This document shows, piece after piece, positions 48,101-57,988 of a stretch of DNA of 64,000 nt (within the stretch, counting starts at the first letter, position 1; each line of letters starts with the position of its first letter). The position numbers and the translations under genes were made by a program. Source of the stretch: Mansonella perstans (lineage: Eukaryota > Nematoda > Chromadorea > Rhabditida > Onchocercidae); NCBI GenBank assembly GCA_037074765.1, contig JBAMDO010000001.1:1-64000 (forward strand). The letters are read 5' to 3'. The notes under the pieces are model-generated. The model saw only the letters and a list, made by a program, of their open reading frames with translations. It was not told where the DNA came from and did no database searches.

Positions 48101-50316
48101 GATGTCCATGTCACCGGTCTTTTTCTGTGAGAAAACTATCTAGCTGATAAGGAAATGAAAAAATCTATGAATGAGACTCATAATTCTAGCCACCAAGCCA
48201 ACCAATGCATCAAAGTTCTCGTAAAATTAAACACTAAAAGTTTAAGAAGCATAAAGACCTGACGACATATATCACAGCAAACATTTTCATCAAATTCGGC
48301 ATTTATCGAAGCTATAGGCGAAGCAACAGATGATATGAGATCGCTGTGTATTGCCTGAAATGTTTAGATGCAAAACAGAAGCTCATGTCACAATCAATCA
48401 ATATGATCAAAAAAATTTTCATCTGGAAGACCCTACAAAATATTTGCACAACTTAGAAATGTGATGCAAGAAATGTGAAAAAAAAAATAGTACCTGATGG
48501 CAAGAAATTTCCATTTTATCCATAACTTTTCCAAAAACCTTCTCACTGATTGGTGGCAATCCAGCGGCAATGCGCTTTTCATTTAATTTGCATAAAAATA
48601 CACGGTCGAATCGATCTGCTTGATAATAACGTAATTTAGGCATAATTACACGCCTGTGTTTATCACCAATATACCGACGATCATGAACTGAGATCAATGA
48701 ACCATGCCTTTACAGAATAAAAACCCATGAAGAAATAGCAAAGAATTAAAATAATTAAAAGTAAGAATTCACTAAAATAAACAAAAAAATCACCTTTTTA
48801 ACGAAACTCGTGACCGCGTCTGTGAAACACCAGGTGAACAGCATGGAGAGTGGCGGACAACAAAATTCGGCAACTTCTTTGATATTGGAACCTAGATTAC
48901 AATAAATTTACGGCCATAATATCCAAAGAATTCAGGCATAAAATTGTAAAAAAAAATATTACCTGCACACCATAATTCCATTCCTCTTTCCAGCGATCAT
49001 TCATTAATACAAACGCCGTTTCATCTGATGATGATGCGTCGCTATCCTCTTCTTGTTTCATTTTATGTAATAAATCCGTTCTATATAATTCTGATGGAAT
49101 TCCACCTAAACGACGATAAATGCTATGCGAAAAAGAAAAAATTACACAACAAAAAAATTTTGGTGACAAAAATTGGCGGTTAGTACATCAATTTTAAACA
49201 AAAAGAAATCGTTTTTTCTATTCACTCACTATCAGCGACGATATAAAATTTCCGCTTTGCCAAATGTTGCTCATTATCCGAATCTTCCTTGTCTTCTGCA
49301 AAATCTTAATCGTTATACAAATGTTATAGGCACCTAAGTAAATACACAGACCTAAGAAAATATGCTGACTAATGAGAAATTACCGATCTCAAAACTCAGC
49401 TTCAAAAATCTTTAACGCAATCTAACAATGCATGAAATCAAATTAAACACGAATTGTCAGTTAAAGAGGACGGAAATATCAAGATTTCACTTACAATTGA
49501 ATTTTCTAAAGAACCAATTTCACAAAACTAGAAAAGTGAAACAGATTCGTAACAGATTTTTAAATGAACAAACCGCAGAAAAATAATGATGTCTTTTATT
49601 TATTTTATGCAATTTTATTCACTTCTTCGATGTAAATGTCTAAAAAAATTGTCCAGATCTTCAATAACTTCACTTCGAGACAAACGGGGTAAACGCTACG
49701 AAGTGAACCACGAATCGATTTTACGTCCAAGAAGTGAATAAAACTGCATAGGAAATACAGCACGCAAGTAATTATAATATCGACGAAGTAAAAACGTTCT
49801 TCCTTGAGATACTACAAAGCAAACAGTTATGCACCATAAAAAATACAATGAAAACGAAATTCTGCAATTCACAACGATCATCGTAGAAACAGAAAAAGAC
49901 AAAGGATATGTTTTAAAAATCAAATCAGTTTTTTGAATAAACCTGATCTTTAAGCCTAACCTTACAATTTCACAATATTAGAGAAATCCTATTCTAAACA
50001 GAGCCAAAAAAATTTCTGGCAAAATACTCAATGTTTCCAACCAAGTTCAAGATATGAGAGTTGTGAGGAAGTTTTAGAATCTACTAATGATGGCAGAAAT
50101 GATATTCATCATCTGCCTGATTCATTCACTTCATAAAAATAGGAGGAAGTTTTAAAATCTACCAATTAACTATAGTTTCATCAACTGGTATAATAGAAAC
50201 AAACCTTTCTCGATGATCGGTGCTTCCTCTTCACTAGAACATATTTGATTGTCATTCAAGGATGCCATACATCGTCTACGTAAACGTTCACGTATCCTGG
50301 CAACTCCATTTCTCAT
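45122..50316 (-). CDS. JADE: JADE-family PHD-finger protein (HBO1 complex scaffold)
   Basis: JADE proteins direct HBO1-type histone H4 acetyltransferase to chromatin; the C. elegans counterpart is probably phf-15. Thirteen exons give 876 residues: 50316-50205, 49802-49725, 49295-49226, 49122-48963, 48891-48794, 48707-48494, 48354-48259, 48000-47884, 47680-47499, 47246-47147, 46852-46688, 46573-46316 and 46102-45122. Diagnostic parts are [11 protein letters not shown] and [14 protein letters not shown] (JADE N-terminal region), the PHD finger CDICRQ...[17 protein letters not shown] (about 265-315), the extended PHD (about 316-410; [39 protein letters not shown]), and YEYWKLRR...[16 protein letters not shown] (about 490-565), as in JADE and unlike BRPF, since no bromodomain or PWWP follows. 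The last exon ends in a 46-residue repeat array. The start at 50316 follows an acceptor-like aaattaaag-type site and is tentative. Confidence 0.92.
45208..45895 (-). repeat. Five 138 bp tandem repeats coding for a 46-residue unit
   Basis: The repeats lie in the last JADE exon. Each unit reads HLT(A/T)GNRIRERNG(F/L)SYHFRK, then (H/N)AEKSSLVAS and a Ser/Pro stretch [16 protein letters not shown]. There are five copies of the NRIRERNG block, the last truncated. Period 138 bp is a multiple of three, so copy-number change keeps the frame. Copies are highly similar, implying recent expansion or homogenisation. Confidence 0.95.
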
Positions 50317-50956
50317 CGCCACCTTTAAATTTAAACAGCAATATTCATCACAATTTCACAAAACAAAATAAAGAAACGAAATCCATTTATCAATTTACCA
50401 GCAAATAAGTCACAAATGCTATATAAACACGTATGCACTTAAACGTACGCGTAAGTTAAGTAACGAAAGCGAGAAATAAAATCGTTTAAATACCACATTT
50501 AAATCAAAACGTGCACACATATCCACAAGCATAAACTAATCGTAACGCAGCCCGACAAGTTGGCACATGTTCAACCATTTTCGTAAGATTTGAAAAAATC
50601 GAGTTGAAACCCTCGATTTCTGTTGCAACCCTAATATCTGAATTTGAAATTAAAATCTAAAACTTTTTTTTTAAATAAAGTTTTTAAAATTTTGCAATTA
50701 TTGCGTGATAGAATAAAGGAAATCAGGCAGACATTGATTTTTCTGTTATATGTAAAATATTTCATTTTAAAAGTCAAATTTACATTAAACAATGATGTTT
50801 CATTTTAGTGTCTGCCAATATTTCTTCTCTTCCTGCTATTGAAAGAGATTTGTAAACAATATAGTGTGAAAAGGTGAATAATAACGAATAAATCCCAATT
50901 GAATTGGTCATCGTAATCAGTTAGTGACTAGTTTCCACCGTTAGTACTCTCGTTAC
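50317..50956. other. JADE 5' flank
   Basis: Presumed promoter side of the JADE gene. The sequence is AT-rich with no ORF or recognisable element. Confidence 0.4.
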
Positions 50957-51112
50957 TGTTTTCAAGTGATCGATGTTTATGCAATAGTTGATCAGAAATT
51001 TGTCAAACATGTCAAAAATTGGAATCCTTGATTCAGATTCCTCATTGTTTATACATATTTTTGCTCTTAGTAGGCCAAATTACAAAAAATGATGAAACGG
51101 ATAACCGTCACA
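50957..51112 (+). repeat. 156 bp direct repeat, copy 1 (TG...CA ends)
   Basis: Nearly identical (two mismatches) to 52722-52877. The shared block begins TGTTTTCAAGTGATCG and ends CGTCACA. The TG...CA ends recall an LTR, but I see no target-site duplication, primer-binding site or coding region. Confidence 0.9.
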
Positions 51113-52721
51113 CAATCAGATAGTTACAATATTATCTGTAAGGCTGCAACAAATCCCATCAATCTTATTCCAAGGATGCCAGTGATAGATAGATTACTAA
51201 TTAGATGATCAGAAAGATACTGTCAGATCTATTACAGTACAACGGTTATACACTTTCAATACAATGCACGCTAGCTAAGCACTGCACATTGTTTCATCTT
51301 GCAATTATTGTAAAATTTCAATTTTTTTAACCGGGAGAAAACGTATTTTGATATGCTCTTTTTAGTCGAATTTCCTGTCTTAATAAATTATAATACAGTA
51401 TAAATTTCAAAAAATAGAAAGTTTTTCGCTTTTCGTCCCCTAAATTTTGTGCTCAAAAAACAGATTAAAATGTGTACAATATTAAAGAGTAAAACTCCAA
51501 GAATATCAAAGAAAAAGCACTTTTTCTGTTATTGTACATGTACATAGTATATCTCGAAATAATAATTTCATTCAGAAATTGCAGAAATTCGGGTTTGTCG
51601 TCTTTTTAATTTTATAAGTAAAATGATGATTGAAATATCGAACAATCAGCAAATATTTCAAAACGGATCAATTGAAAGTGTAATTCCAAGATGAACTATT
51701 GTGCAACAATGTATAACATTAAGACTGAAGAGAATTGCTATAATATCACTGTTCCATTTCTGTGTGTTACAAGTAAATGAATGGTTGGCATAATTGCTGA
51801 TAAGTATTTTAGACCATTTCCATTGGTGGTAGTTAGGATACAAAACAGTGCTATCTCTGTGGAATAGTTTATTCTTTCCGTATTTAATGATTTGGAAGTT
51901 CTGATAAGGTAAGCCCAAGCATAGTAAAAAGGAATATTTAGTCGAAAAAATGGATTATTTTCTATCAAATTGATGAATGAATGCAGGATGATACTGTTTC
52001 CAAAAAAAAGTGATAATTTAATCAAGTTCTTTTTGAATTTACCACAAGTCGAAATTTGTGCAATGTGTCTGCTCGAATTTCAGACTCATCATTGTAGAAT
52101 TACATCGCCGCCAATAGAATGACGACTTTCCAAAAAATGAAAGTTTGGTCCCTGGAACTGCTACATATTGCCTTCTGCAAGTGTTCAAAATAGAGGCAAT
52201 AGTTTAATCGGTTCCATAGATGACCAACTCCTCTTCGGTACACCCAATTCTTCATACTTGCTGTATATCAACAGTGATGTCAATGATAGGCAGATTACTA
52301 ATCTATGATTATTAGAAGAAACACGAAGAAAAGAGCTTACTGCTGACTGTGCAGTGTATCATGTTGCAGTTATTCATAAAATTTCAACTTGTCCAATCGG
52401 AAATTCCTGCTAGTTATGTGGGAGCGAAAAAGGATTGAGTGAAATATAAACTCTTTGCTTCCTGTACAATGAATTAATTGATATTTATTTACCTGTTGAT
52501 AACTTTTGAGAAAAATTAATTATACGAATGTATTTATAACGTCTTTCTCTTTCTTTTGTATTATTCCTTACTAATCTGTCCATCGACGACAGATGAGAAG
52601 TTTTCATCAATCAAATCAAATATCGATCAATTAAGCTAACTTTTGGTTCATTCTAGTTTACTTATAAACTTTGTCAAGAATCGATTGAAGTATTCGTGTT
52701 TCAACTATCAGAATCGGTTAA
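51113..52721. other. Interval between the two 156 bp repeats
   Basis: These 1.6 kb have no long ORF. Two diverged internal copies of a second unit are visible: about 51175-51330 and 52275-52410 share tgatag-n-agattactaat and attataaaatttcaa-type blocks. The interval may itself be an old duplication or the inside of a non-autonomous element. Confidence 0.5.
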
Positions 52722-52877
52722 TGTTTTCAAGTGATCGATGTTTATGCAATAGTTGATCAGAAATTTGTCAAACATGTCAAAAATTGGAATTCTTGATTCA
52801 GATTCCTCATTGTTTATACATATTTTTGCTCTTAGTAGGCCAAATTACAAAAAATGATGAAACGGATAATCGTCACA
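52722..52877 (+). repeat. 156 bp direct repeat, copy 2 (TG...CA ends)
   Basis: Second copy of the 50957-51112 unit, same orientation, 1765 bp downstream. Confidence 0.9.
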
Positions 52878-53059
52878 TTATAGCTGCTACCAATGGAAAC
52901 AGTCGAACTTACACACCCAACAATCAGACTTTGCTGATAAACTTTTAATAAAACAAACGCACCAATGGATTGGTGATGGTGCAAAGAGAAGGGCTGGAAC
53001 AAAGTAATGCACTGAGCCAAGCAACCTGGTATCACCAGATGTTTATACTAGCATTATCA

Positions 53060-53485
53060 CCATCGTAAAGTCTTTATCGTAACAATAAAAATAATATAAT
53101 TCGATAAACTGAATTGCTCGTTTATAGTGGTACAAAAATTATCGTAGAATATGCTGAGTTGTAATTGTTCATTTACAATTGTTTTTAATTCTTCTAAAAC
53201 AGTTAAAAAGTTAACCGACAAAAATAAACACAAAAGTATAGGAAATATATGTAAAATACAAAGCACCAATAAAAGAAAAAAATTTAAAACTAAAAAAGTT
53301 AAAAAATATAACTTAAACAATATAAAAAAACAGAAATAAAAATACATTTTATCAATAACCAAATTAGATACCGTTAGTTTCGTAAAAATAAAAAACGTCC
53401 AACTTTAAACACTTTATTTCTATAAATTCATAAACTATGACATCTTGTTCTACCAGTATGCAATACCAAAATATACAAAAAAAAA
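53060..53485 (-). pseudogene. rrnL (16S) fragment within the NUMT
   Basis: AT-rich sequence downstream of the trnH-like segment, in the position of the large-subunit rRNA gene. It is placed mainly by gene order; only the 5' part can fit. Nad3 and later genes are absent. Confidence 0.5.
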
Positions 53486-53545
53486 AAATTAAAATTTTTA
53501 AAATCTTTTAGACCACAATTAAATATTTTTCATAAACTAAAAAAT
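53480..53545 (-). pseudogene. trnH-like segment within the NUMT
   Basis: The minus strand has TTTAATTGTGGTCTAAA, an anticodon arm with GTG (His), between cox2 and rrnL where filarial trnH lies. Limits are approximate. Confidence 0.5.
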
Positions 53546-53546
53546 T

Positions 53547-54275
53547 TACTAAATTGTTCCAGTAAAAAACCCAAAGATCATCCCTAAAGAAGTAATCTCT
53601 AAAACAATAGATATGAAACTATGACGAGAACCACAAATCTCAGAACACTGACCATAAAATAAACCTGAACAAGAAAAATTACAAGAAACCTTAGTCAGTA
53701 AACCATTCAAAGCATCCATCTTAACAAAACACCTAGGAACAGCAAAAGAATGAATTACATATCTAGAAGTACAATACATTCCGATATTAGTTATTGTAGA
53801 TAGCACACAATAATTATCAACATCGAACAATCGAAAATCACCAAGTTCCAAATCATTCAAAGGCTTTATAAAAGAATCAAAACACAAATTATAACACAAA
53901 ATATTCATAACTTCAATATCACCGATGACCAATGGGCTTTAAAGTCAATTCAGAATCACGGAATATTGGACCTTGATACTGAATAAACTAAAAACCAGGA
54001 CCGGCTATCACAATCAAAAAATTAATAACTATAATTTGTAAAAATGATTCAATCATACGATTACCGTTGCGCTTGACATTAAATTTAAAAGAATTTCCAT
54101 AAAAATACCACCTGACTACTATCAATACTATAACAAAAAAACACAAAGAAATAACATGTGAATAATAATTATGAATATAATAACAACAAAAAACATGAAT
54201 ATTTCTAAGCAAAGGAAATAGATAATTCTGTAAATAAATAATTAGCTTATAAGCCTTCTGTTTGGAAAACAAAAA
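53547..54275 (-). pseudogene. cox2 (cytochrome c oxidase subunit II) within the NUMT
   Basis: Copper-site residues are readable: FYGQCSEICGSRHSF near the C-terminus, and LTLKPIGHRWYWSYEY when TGA is read as Trp. The copy is broken by a TAG at 53988-53990 just after AGPGF and by a frameshift at about 53880-53930, after which FDSFIKPLNDLELGDFRLFD continues in another frame. Not translatable in the nucleus. Confidence 0.88.
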
Positions 54276-54429
54276 TACCAATAATTAATACTAAAAAGCC
54301 AAATAGAATTATAAAAACCACTGTCCCATCAAAACAAGATTCTAAACTTAAACTGTTATAACAATACAATAATTTTAAACCATATTTAATTGAAACATAC
54401 AAATTAAAGTTAAAAAAGTATAACTTTGT

Positions 54430-54920
54430 AAGAAAAGCAAAAAATAACTCAATAAGAATAATCACTAATAAAGTGGAAAAAGAACCAAACACTCTCAAAC
54501 CTATAATACTAAACATCAAAAAATGACCGATTAAGAAAATAATTTACGTAAAGTCAAGCCTTAAAGTCATTAAAAAAGTTAACCAATGAAAAAAAAAATA
54601 TTACTAGGTAATCAATTCCAAGAATGATCACCCTCAAAAAAACTATAAATCTCGCTGAGGAAAAAGTACGCACACCAAGTCAAGACAAATTAGTTACAAA
54701 AAATAAATGACCAATACAAGACCACGACTAAATAATGGAAACACCAAACCACAATTCCAAAAAATAACAAGAAAAAAAAACAATAAACTTAAAAACAAAC
54801 AAGATTGAAAACTTCGATGATCAGAACTTAAAACTAAAAACTTAACAAAAGCCACAAAAATTTCCATCTCAACAAACTTACATAATTTCATATACAACTG
54901 ACGAAAACCATAAAATAGAA
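54430..54920 (-). pseudogene. atp6 within the NUMT
   Basis: NLSWLGVRTFSSARF, then EGDHSWNWLPSN in a shifted frame, then FLMTLRLDF and IGHFLMFSIIGL resemble the C-terminal half of nematode ATP synthase subunit a. A frame change in a T run near 54640 suggests decay. trnI and trnG presumably lie between this and cox2 (about 54290-54420) but were not resolved. Confidence 0.7.
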
Positions 54921-54959
54921 AAAAATAAAATTGCTTAATAAACATATATCTTTTTAAAA

Positions 54960-55915
54960 TATTATTCAAAATTAAATTAAAAAAGCATATTATAAAAATA
55001 ACAAAAAGAAAATCAAAAAAATAAAAGCCAATAGGCAAAAGGATAAATCAACATAATCTTATCAAGATATCAAAACGAAAACGAGGATAAGCCCTCCGAG
55101 AAAAAACAATAAAACATACTATAAAATAAAAAAAAAACTACTATTAAAAAACAAACTAGAAGTTAGAAACTAAAATATAACAAATTACCATATTCTCCCA
55201 AAAACAAAAAAGCAAAACCAGTACTAGAATAATCTACATTAAAACCACTAACTAACTCTCTTTCACATTCAGAAAAATCAAAAAGAACTCGATGTAAATC
55301 AACTAAAACCAAACAAAAAAAAGGCACAAAGAATAAAATAGAAAATAAACAAAAACTAGAACACAAATTAATATTTTTATTAAACAACGAAAAAATCAAC
55401 AAATAAACACAGAAAGCAATCTCATAATATCTTTGCGCACAAGAACGTAATCCACCAATATAGGCACACTTACTACCACTAAAAATACCGGATAACATGA
55501 TAAAATACATAGAAACACCTATCACACAAAAAATACACCAGGATGCTCAATAGCTAAAAAACAAAAAAATAAGGCAAAGCAAACAAAAAAAACTATTAAC
55601 ATAAAACAACTAATAGACAAAAAAAAGAAAAATGAGGGAAAATAAACAAAAACAAAAAACAAAAAAAAGCAAAAAAGAAAATAAACAAAAACAAAAACAA
55701 AAAAGAAAAATGAGAAGACCCAAACAAAAAAATATCCTCCTTTTTCATCAACTTAAAACCATCAAACAAACATTGAAAAACCCCGGAATAACCAACTTTA
55801 TTAGGTCCAATACGACATTGAGAACCACCCAAATAATGTCGTTCTTACATAGTTAAAAAAGTAACGGCCTGTAAAATAAAAACAACTATAACCAACATAA
55901 TAAAAAACATAATAA
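54960..55915 (-). pseudogene. nad1 within the NUMT
   Basis: GGSQCRIGPNKVG, VDLHRVLFDFSECERELVSG, FNVDYSSTGFAFLFLGEYG and a YPRFRFDIL...CW segment identify NADH dehydrogenase subunit 1. An in-frame TAA at 55845-55847 sits where Tyr of the YERHYLGG motif is expected. A low-complexity duplication (about 55625-55725, aaaaacaaa units) has replaced part of the middle. trnF (GAA anticodon region near 54940-54990) probably overlaps its lower end. Confidence 0.88.
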
Positions 55916-56009
55916 AAATAAATAAGAACTATAACCAACATAATAAAAAATAAGATAAAATCCTGATAATTTACAATTTTTTATTTAAAAAATAAACTAA
56001 ACCTTAAAA

Positions 56010-56695
56010 ATAAAAAAACAAGTTTCCTTACCTCTTGTTTATTTATTTTTACTACAACCATACTACAACTTATGCCCCTTTAGGCCTTTGATGGATGGTT
56101 TGTACCACTCTATTTATTAAATTCATTAACACATAAAAAGATAATTACTTTTTTTTTCCAATTTCAAATAAAAAATAAAAATTTATCCAAAAAAAATCAT
56201 TAATAGTAACACATGATTTATAAACCCATGAGCCAGGTATATCTGTTTTAAATTTCAAAGAAGCATTACAAAACAACATAAAAACTAAACAATCATACAT
56301 GTGCAAATAAAATTTACCAAAAAGGAGGGCTCTCCATACACATGTTCCAAAAAGAAATCTAGAGTCAGTCAATATTTTTTCGGTTTAAACAAAACTTTAC
56401 TCCCGAATTAATAAATTTCGATTACCTGGTACTAATATAGTTCAATAAACCAAATTTTAAACATTTTTTCAAAACAAAATAAAATTAAAATATTTTGCAA
56501 AAAAATTAAAGTAAAAAATAATTAAATAAAAAAGTATAAAAACAATTAGAGTTAAAAATTAAAACGTATAGCCGATTATTCTGGAACATTAATCAAACAA
56601 TCAAAAAACTATCAGTGAACAAAAAAATTACACATTAAATAAACTATATATAAGTAATACTATCTTAATACAACCGAAACCAAAATCACACTTAA
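56010..56695 (-). pseudogene. rrnS (12S rRNA) within the NUMT
   Basis: The minus strand contains TTCCAGAATAATCGGCTA, a block conserved in nematode 12S rRNA; TACCAGGTAATCG corresponding to the 530 loop; and near the 3' end ACAAACCATCCATCAAAGG followed by AAGTTGTAGTATGGTTG. The position between nad4L and nad1 fits. trnY is expected at about 55920-56010. Confidence 0.82.
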
Positions 56696-56696
56696 C

Positions 56697-56935
56697 ATTT
56701 TATATATAAAACAAAACTTTATCTACACAATATCTTTTAATACTAAAAAAAAAAATTACAAAACTGACAACACCAGAAATTACACCAAAACAAATAAAAT
56801 AAAAAAACATTATAGACTCAAAATAAAAAACACAATAAGAAATTAGAGAAAAAAAATTCAACATCAAGCACATAAAAATTAAAACGATCATATTTCAACA
56901 CAAAAAATAAAAAAGTCAAAAAAATAAAAATAGCT
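56697..56935 (-). pseudogene. nad4L within the NUMT
   Basis: The minus-strand frame gives FFYFICFGVISGVVSFVIFF, aligning with nematode ND4L (MFFYFMCFSVIS). The upstream part is open only with TGA as Trp. Confidence 0.75.
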
Positions 56936-57200
56936 AAAGTATAAACCTTTTGATTAAGAATCAAAAATTTTAAATTTAAAATAATCCTTTAAATACAGCT
57001 AATCCCAAGAATATGAATCTTATAGATTTTTTTTATCTTACCATATTAAGAATTTTCTAAACTCACTAATCAATAGTTAGTTATACCTCATATACTAAAA
57101 ATTCTAGCTTAAGACCAACTGCGCTTAAAATAGTTATACTTATTATACTAAAAAGCTTGATTGTACACAAGAATCCTATGAATGCAAACTATATATAATC
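56936..57200 (-). pseudogene. Mitochondrial tRNA cluster within the NUMT
   Basis: A Lys-type anticodon arm (loop ttCTTaa flanked by tttga/tcaaa) lies at about 56945-56995, next to nad4L. Further tRNA-like sequence to about 57200 fits the tRNA run preceding nad4L in filarial mtDNA. Individual limits were not resolved. Confidence 0.5.
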
Positions 57201-57304
57201 AATTTATAATATATGTACCTACCAATTAAGATTTACCAATTCAACCTGAGTTTTTTTTTTTTTTTTTTTTTAATTACCTGTTACATATTTATGAAAAAGT
57301 TTTT

Positions 57305-57503
57305 TAGCCTAAATTTTATTTGTATAAAAAGATAAAATCAAAATCATTTGATTTTACTTTTTGTATAGATTGCAATTAATGCAATTAATGTGAACTATGC
57401 AATACATTCGAGCAGATTTATGTTTTAACAACTAAATTCTACGATGATACATGTAATAAATTCACTTATTTTTTTATTCAAAAATGTAGAATAAGGTGGA
57501 AAT
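57305..57503 (+). repeat. Long inverted repeat, left arm
   Basis: About 199 bp matching the reverse complement of 57777-57962 at roughly 90%. Shared blocks include ttactttttgtatagattgc and caaaaatgtagaataaggtg. It begins about 75 bp beyond the NUMT, after a T tract of about 22 bp (57251-57271). Confidence 0.93.
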
Positions 57504-57776
57504 ACTTTTAATTACCTGTCACATATTTCCCGACCCATCCCCATTCCAACTTGTAATTCTCACCGTAAATGCCAGCTGACTCTCTCAACCTTGTAGTTTT
57601 GTAATATTGTTTGGTGAAATCATTAATTTCATATCCTTCTGTTCAATGATTTAATAATTAATCGTTAATCGTTAATCGCATAATTAATCTGCCTAATTAT
57701 TAATAATTACTCGCTTTAAGCAATCAAAGATTTCTCCTAGCAACGAAATAATTTCCATCAAAATGAAATCCACCAA

Positions 57777-57962
57777 ATTTCCACCTTATTCTACATTTTT
57801 GAATAAAAAAATAAATAAATTTATTACATGTATCATGGTAGAATTTATTTGTTAAAACATAATTCTGCTCGAATGTATTGCACAGTTCATTAATTGCGTT
57901 AATTGCAATCTATACAAAAAGTAAAATCATTTATCTTTTTATACAAATGAAATTTAGGCTAA
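57777..57962 (-). repeat. Long inverted repeat, right arm
   Basis: Partner of 57305-57503. The 273 bp loop between them carries ttaatcgttaatcgttaatc-type triplication and no ORF. The whole could be a fold-back or MITE-like DNA element. Confidence 0.93.
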
Positions 57963-57988
57963 TCACCACTGTTCAATGTCGCCATTGA

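Larger units (their letters stand above)
53060..57230 (-). other. Nuclear insertion of mitochondrial DNA (NUMT), about 4.1 kb
   Basis: On the minus strand, from high to low coordinates, the order is tRNA cluster, nad4L, rrnS, nad1, atp6, cox2, trnH, 5' part of rrnL. This is a contiguous block of the filarial mitochondrial map as I know it. Protein similarity appears only when TGA is read as Trp (nematode mitochondrial code). TAA in nad1, TAG plus a frameshift in cox2, and an apparent shift in atp6 argue against a live mitochondrial origin or assembly chimera. End points are approximate because mitochondrial and flanking DNA are both very AT-rich. Confidence 0.88.

Noticed and set aside
50957..52877. 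Complete LTR retrotransposon
   Set aside because: Despite TG...CA repeats there is no gag/pol coding, primer-binding site, polypurine tract or target-site duplication that I can see; kept as a repeat pair only.
53057..53362. 101-codon minus-strand hydrophobic ORF
   Set aside because: It sits where rrnL is expected in the mitochondrial insertion; T-rich rRNA DNA reads as Phe/Leu.
56145..56372. 75-codon minus-strand ORF
   Set aside because: It lies inside the mitochondrial 12S rRNA-like segment, so it is translated rRNA sequence.
53060..57230. Functional mitochondrial contig joined by misassembly
   Set aside because: Stops and frameshifts in nad1 and cox2 and abrupt nuclear sequence on both sides favour a true nuclear copy; long reads would settle it.
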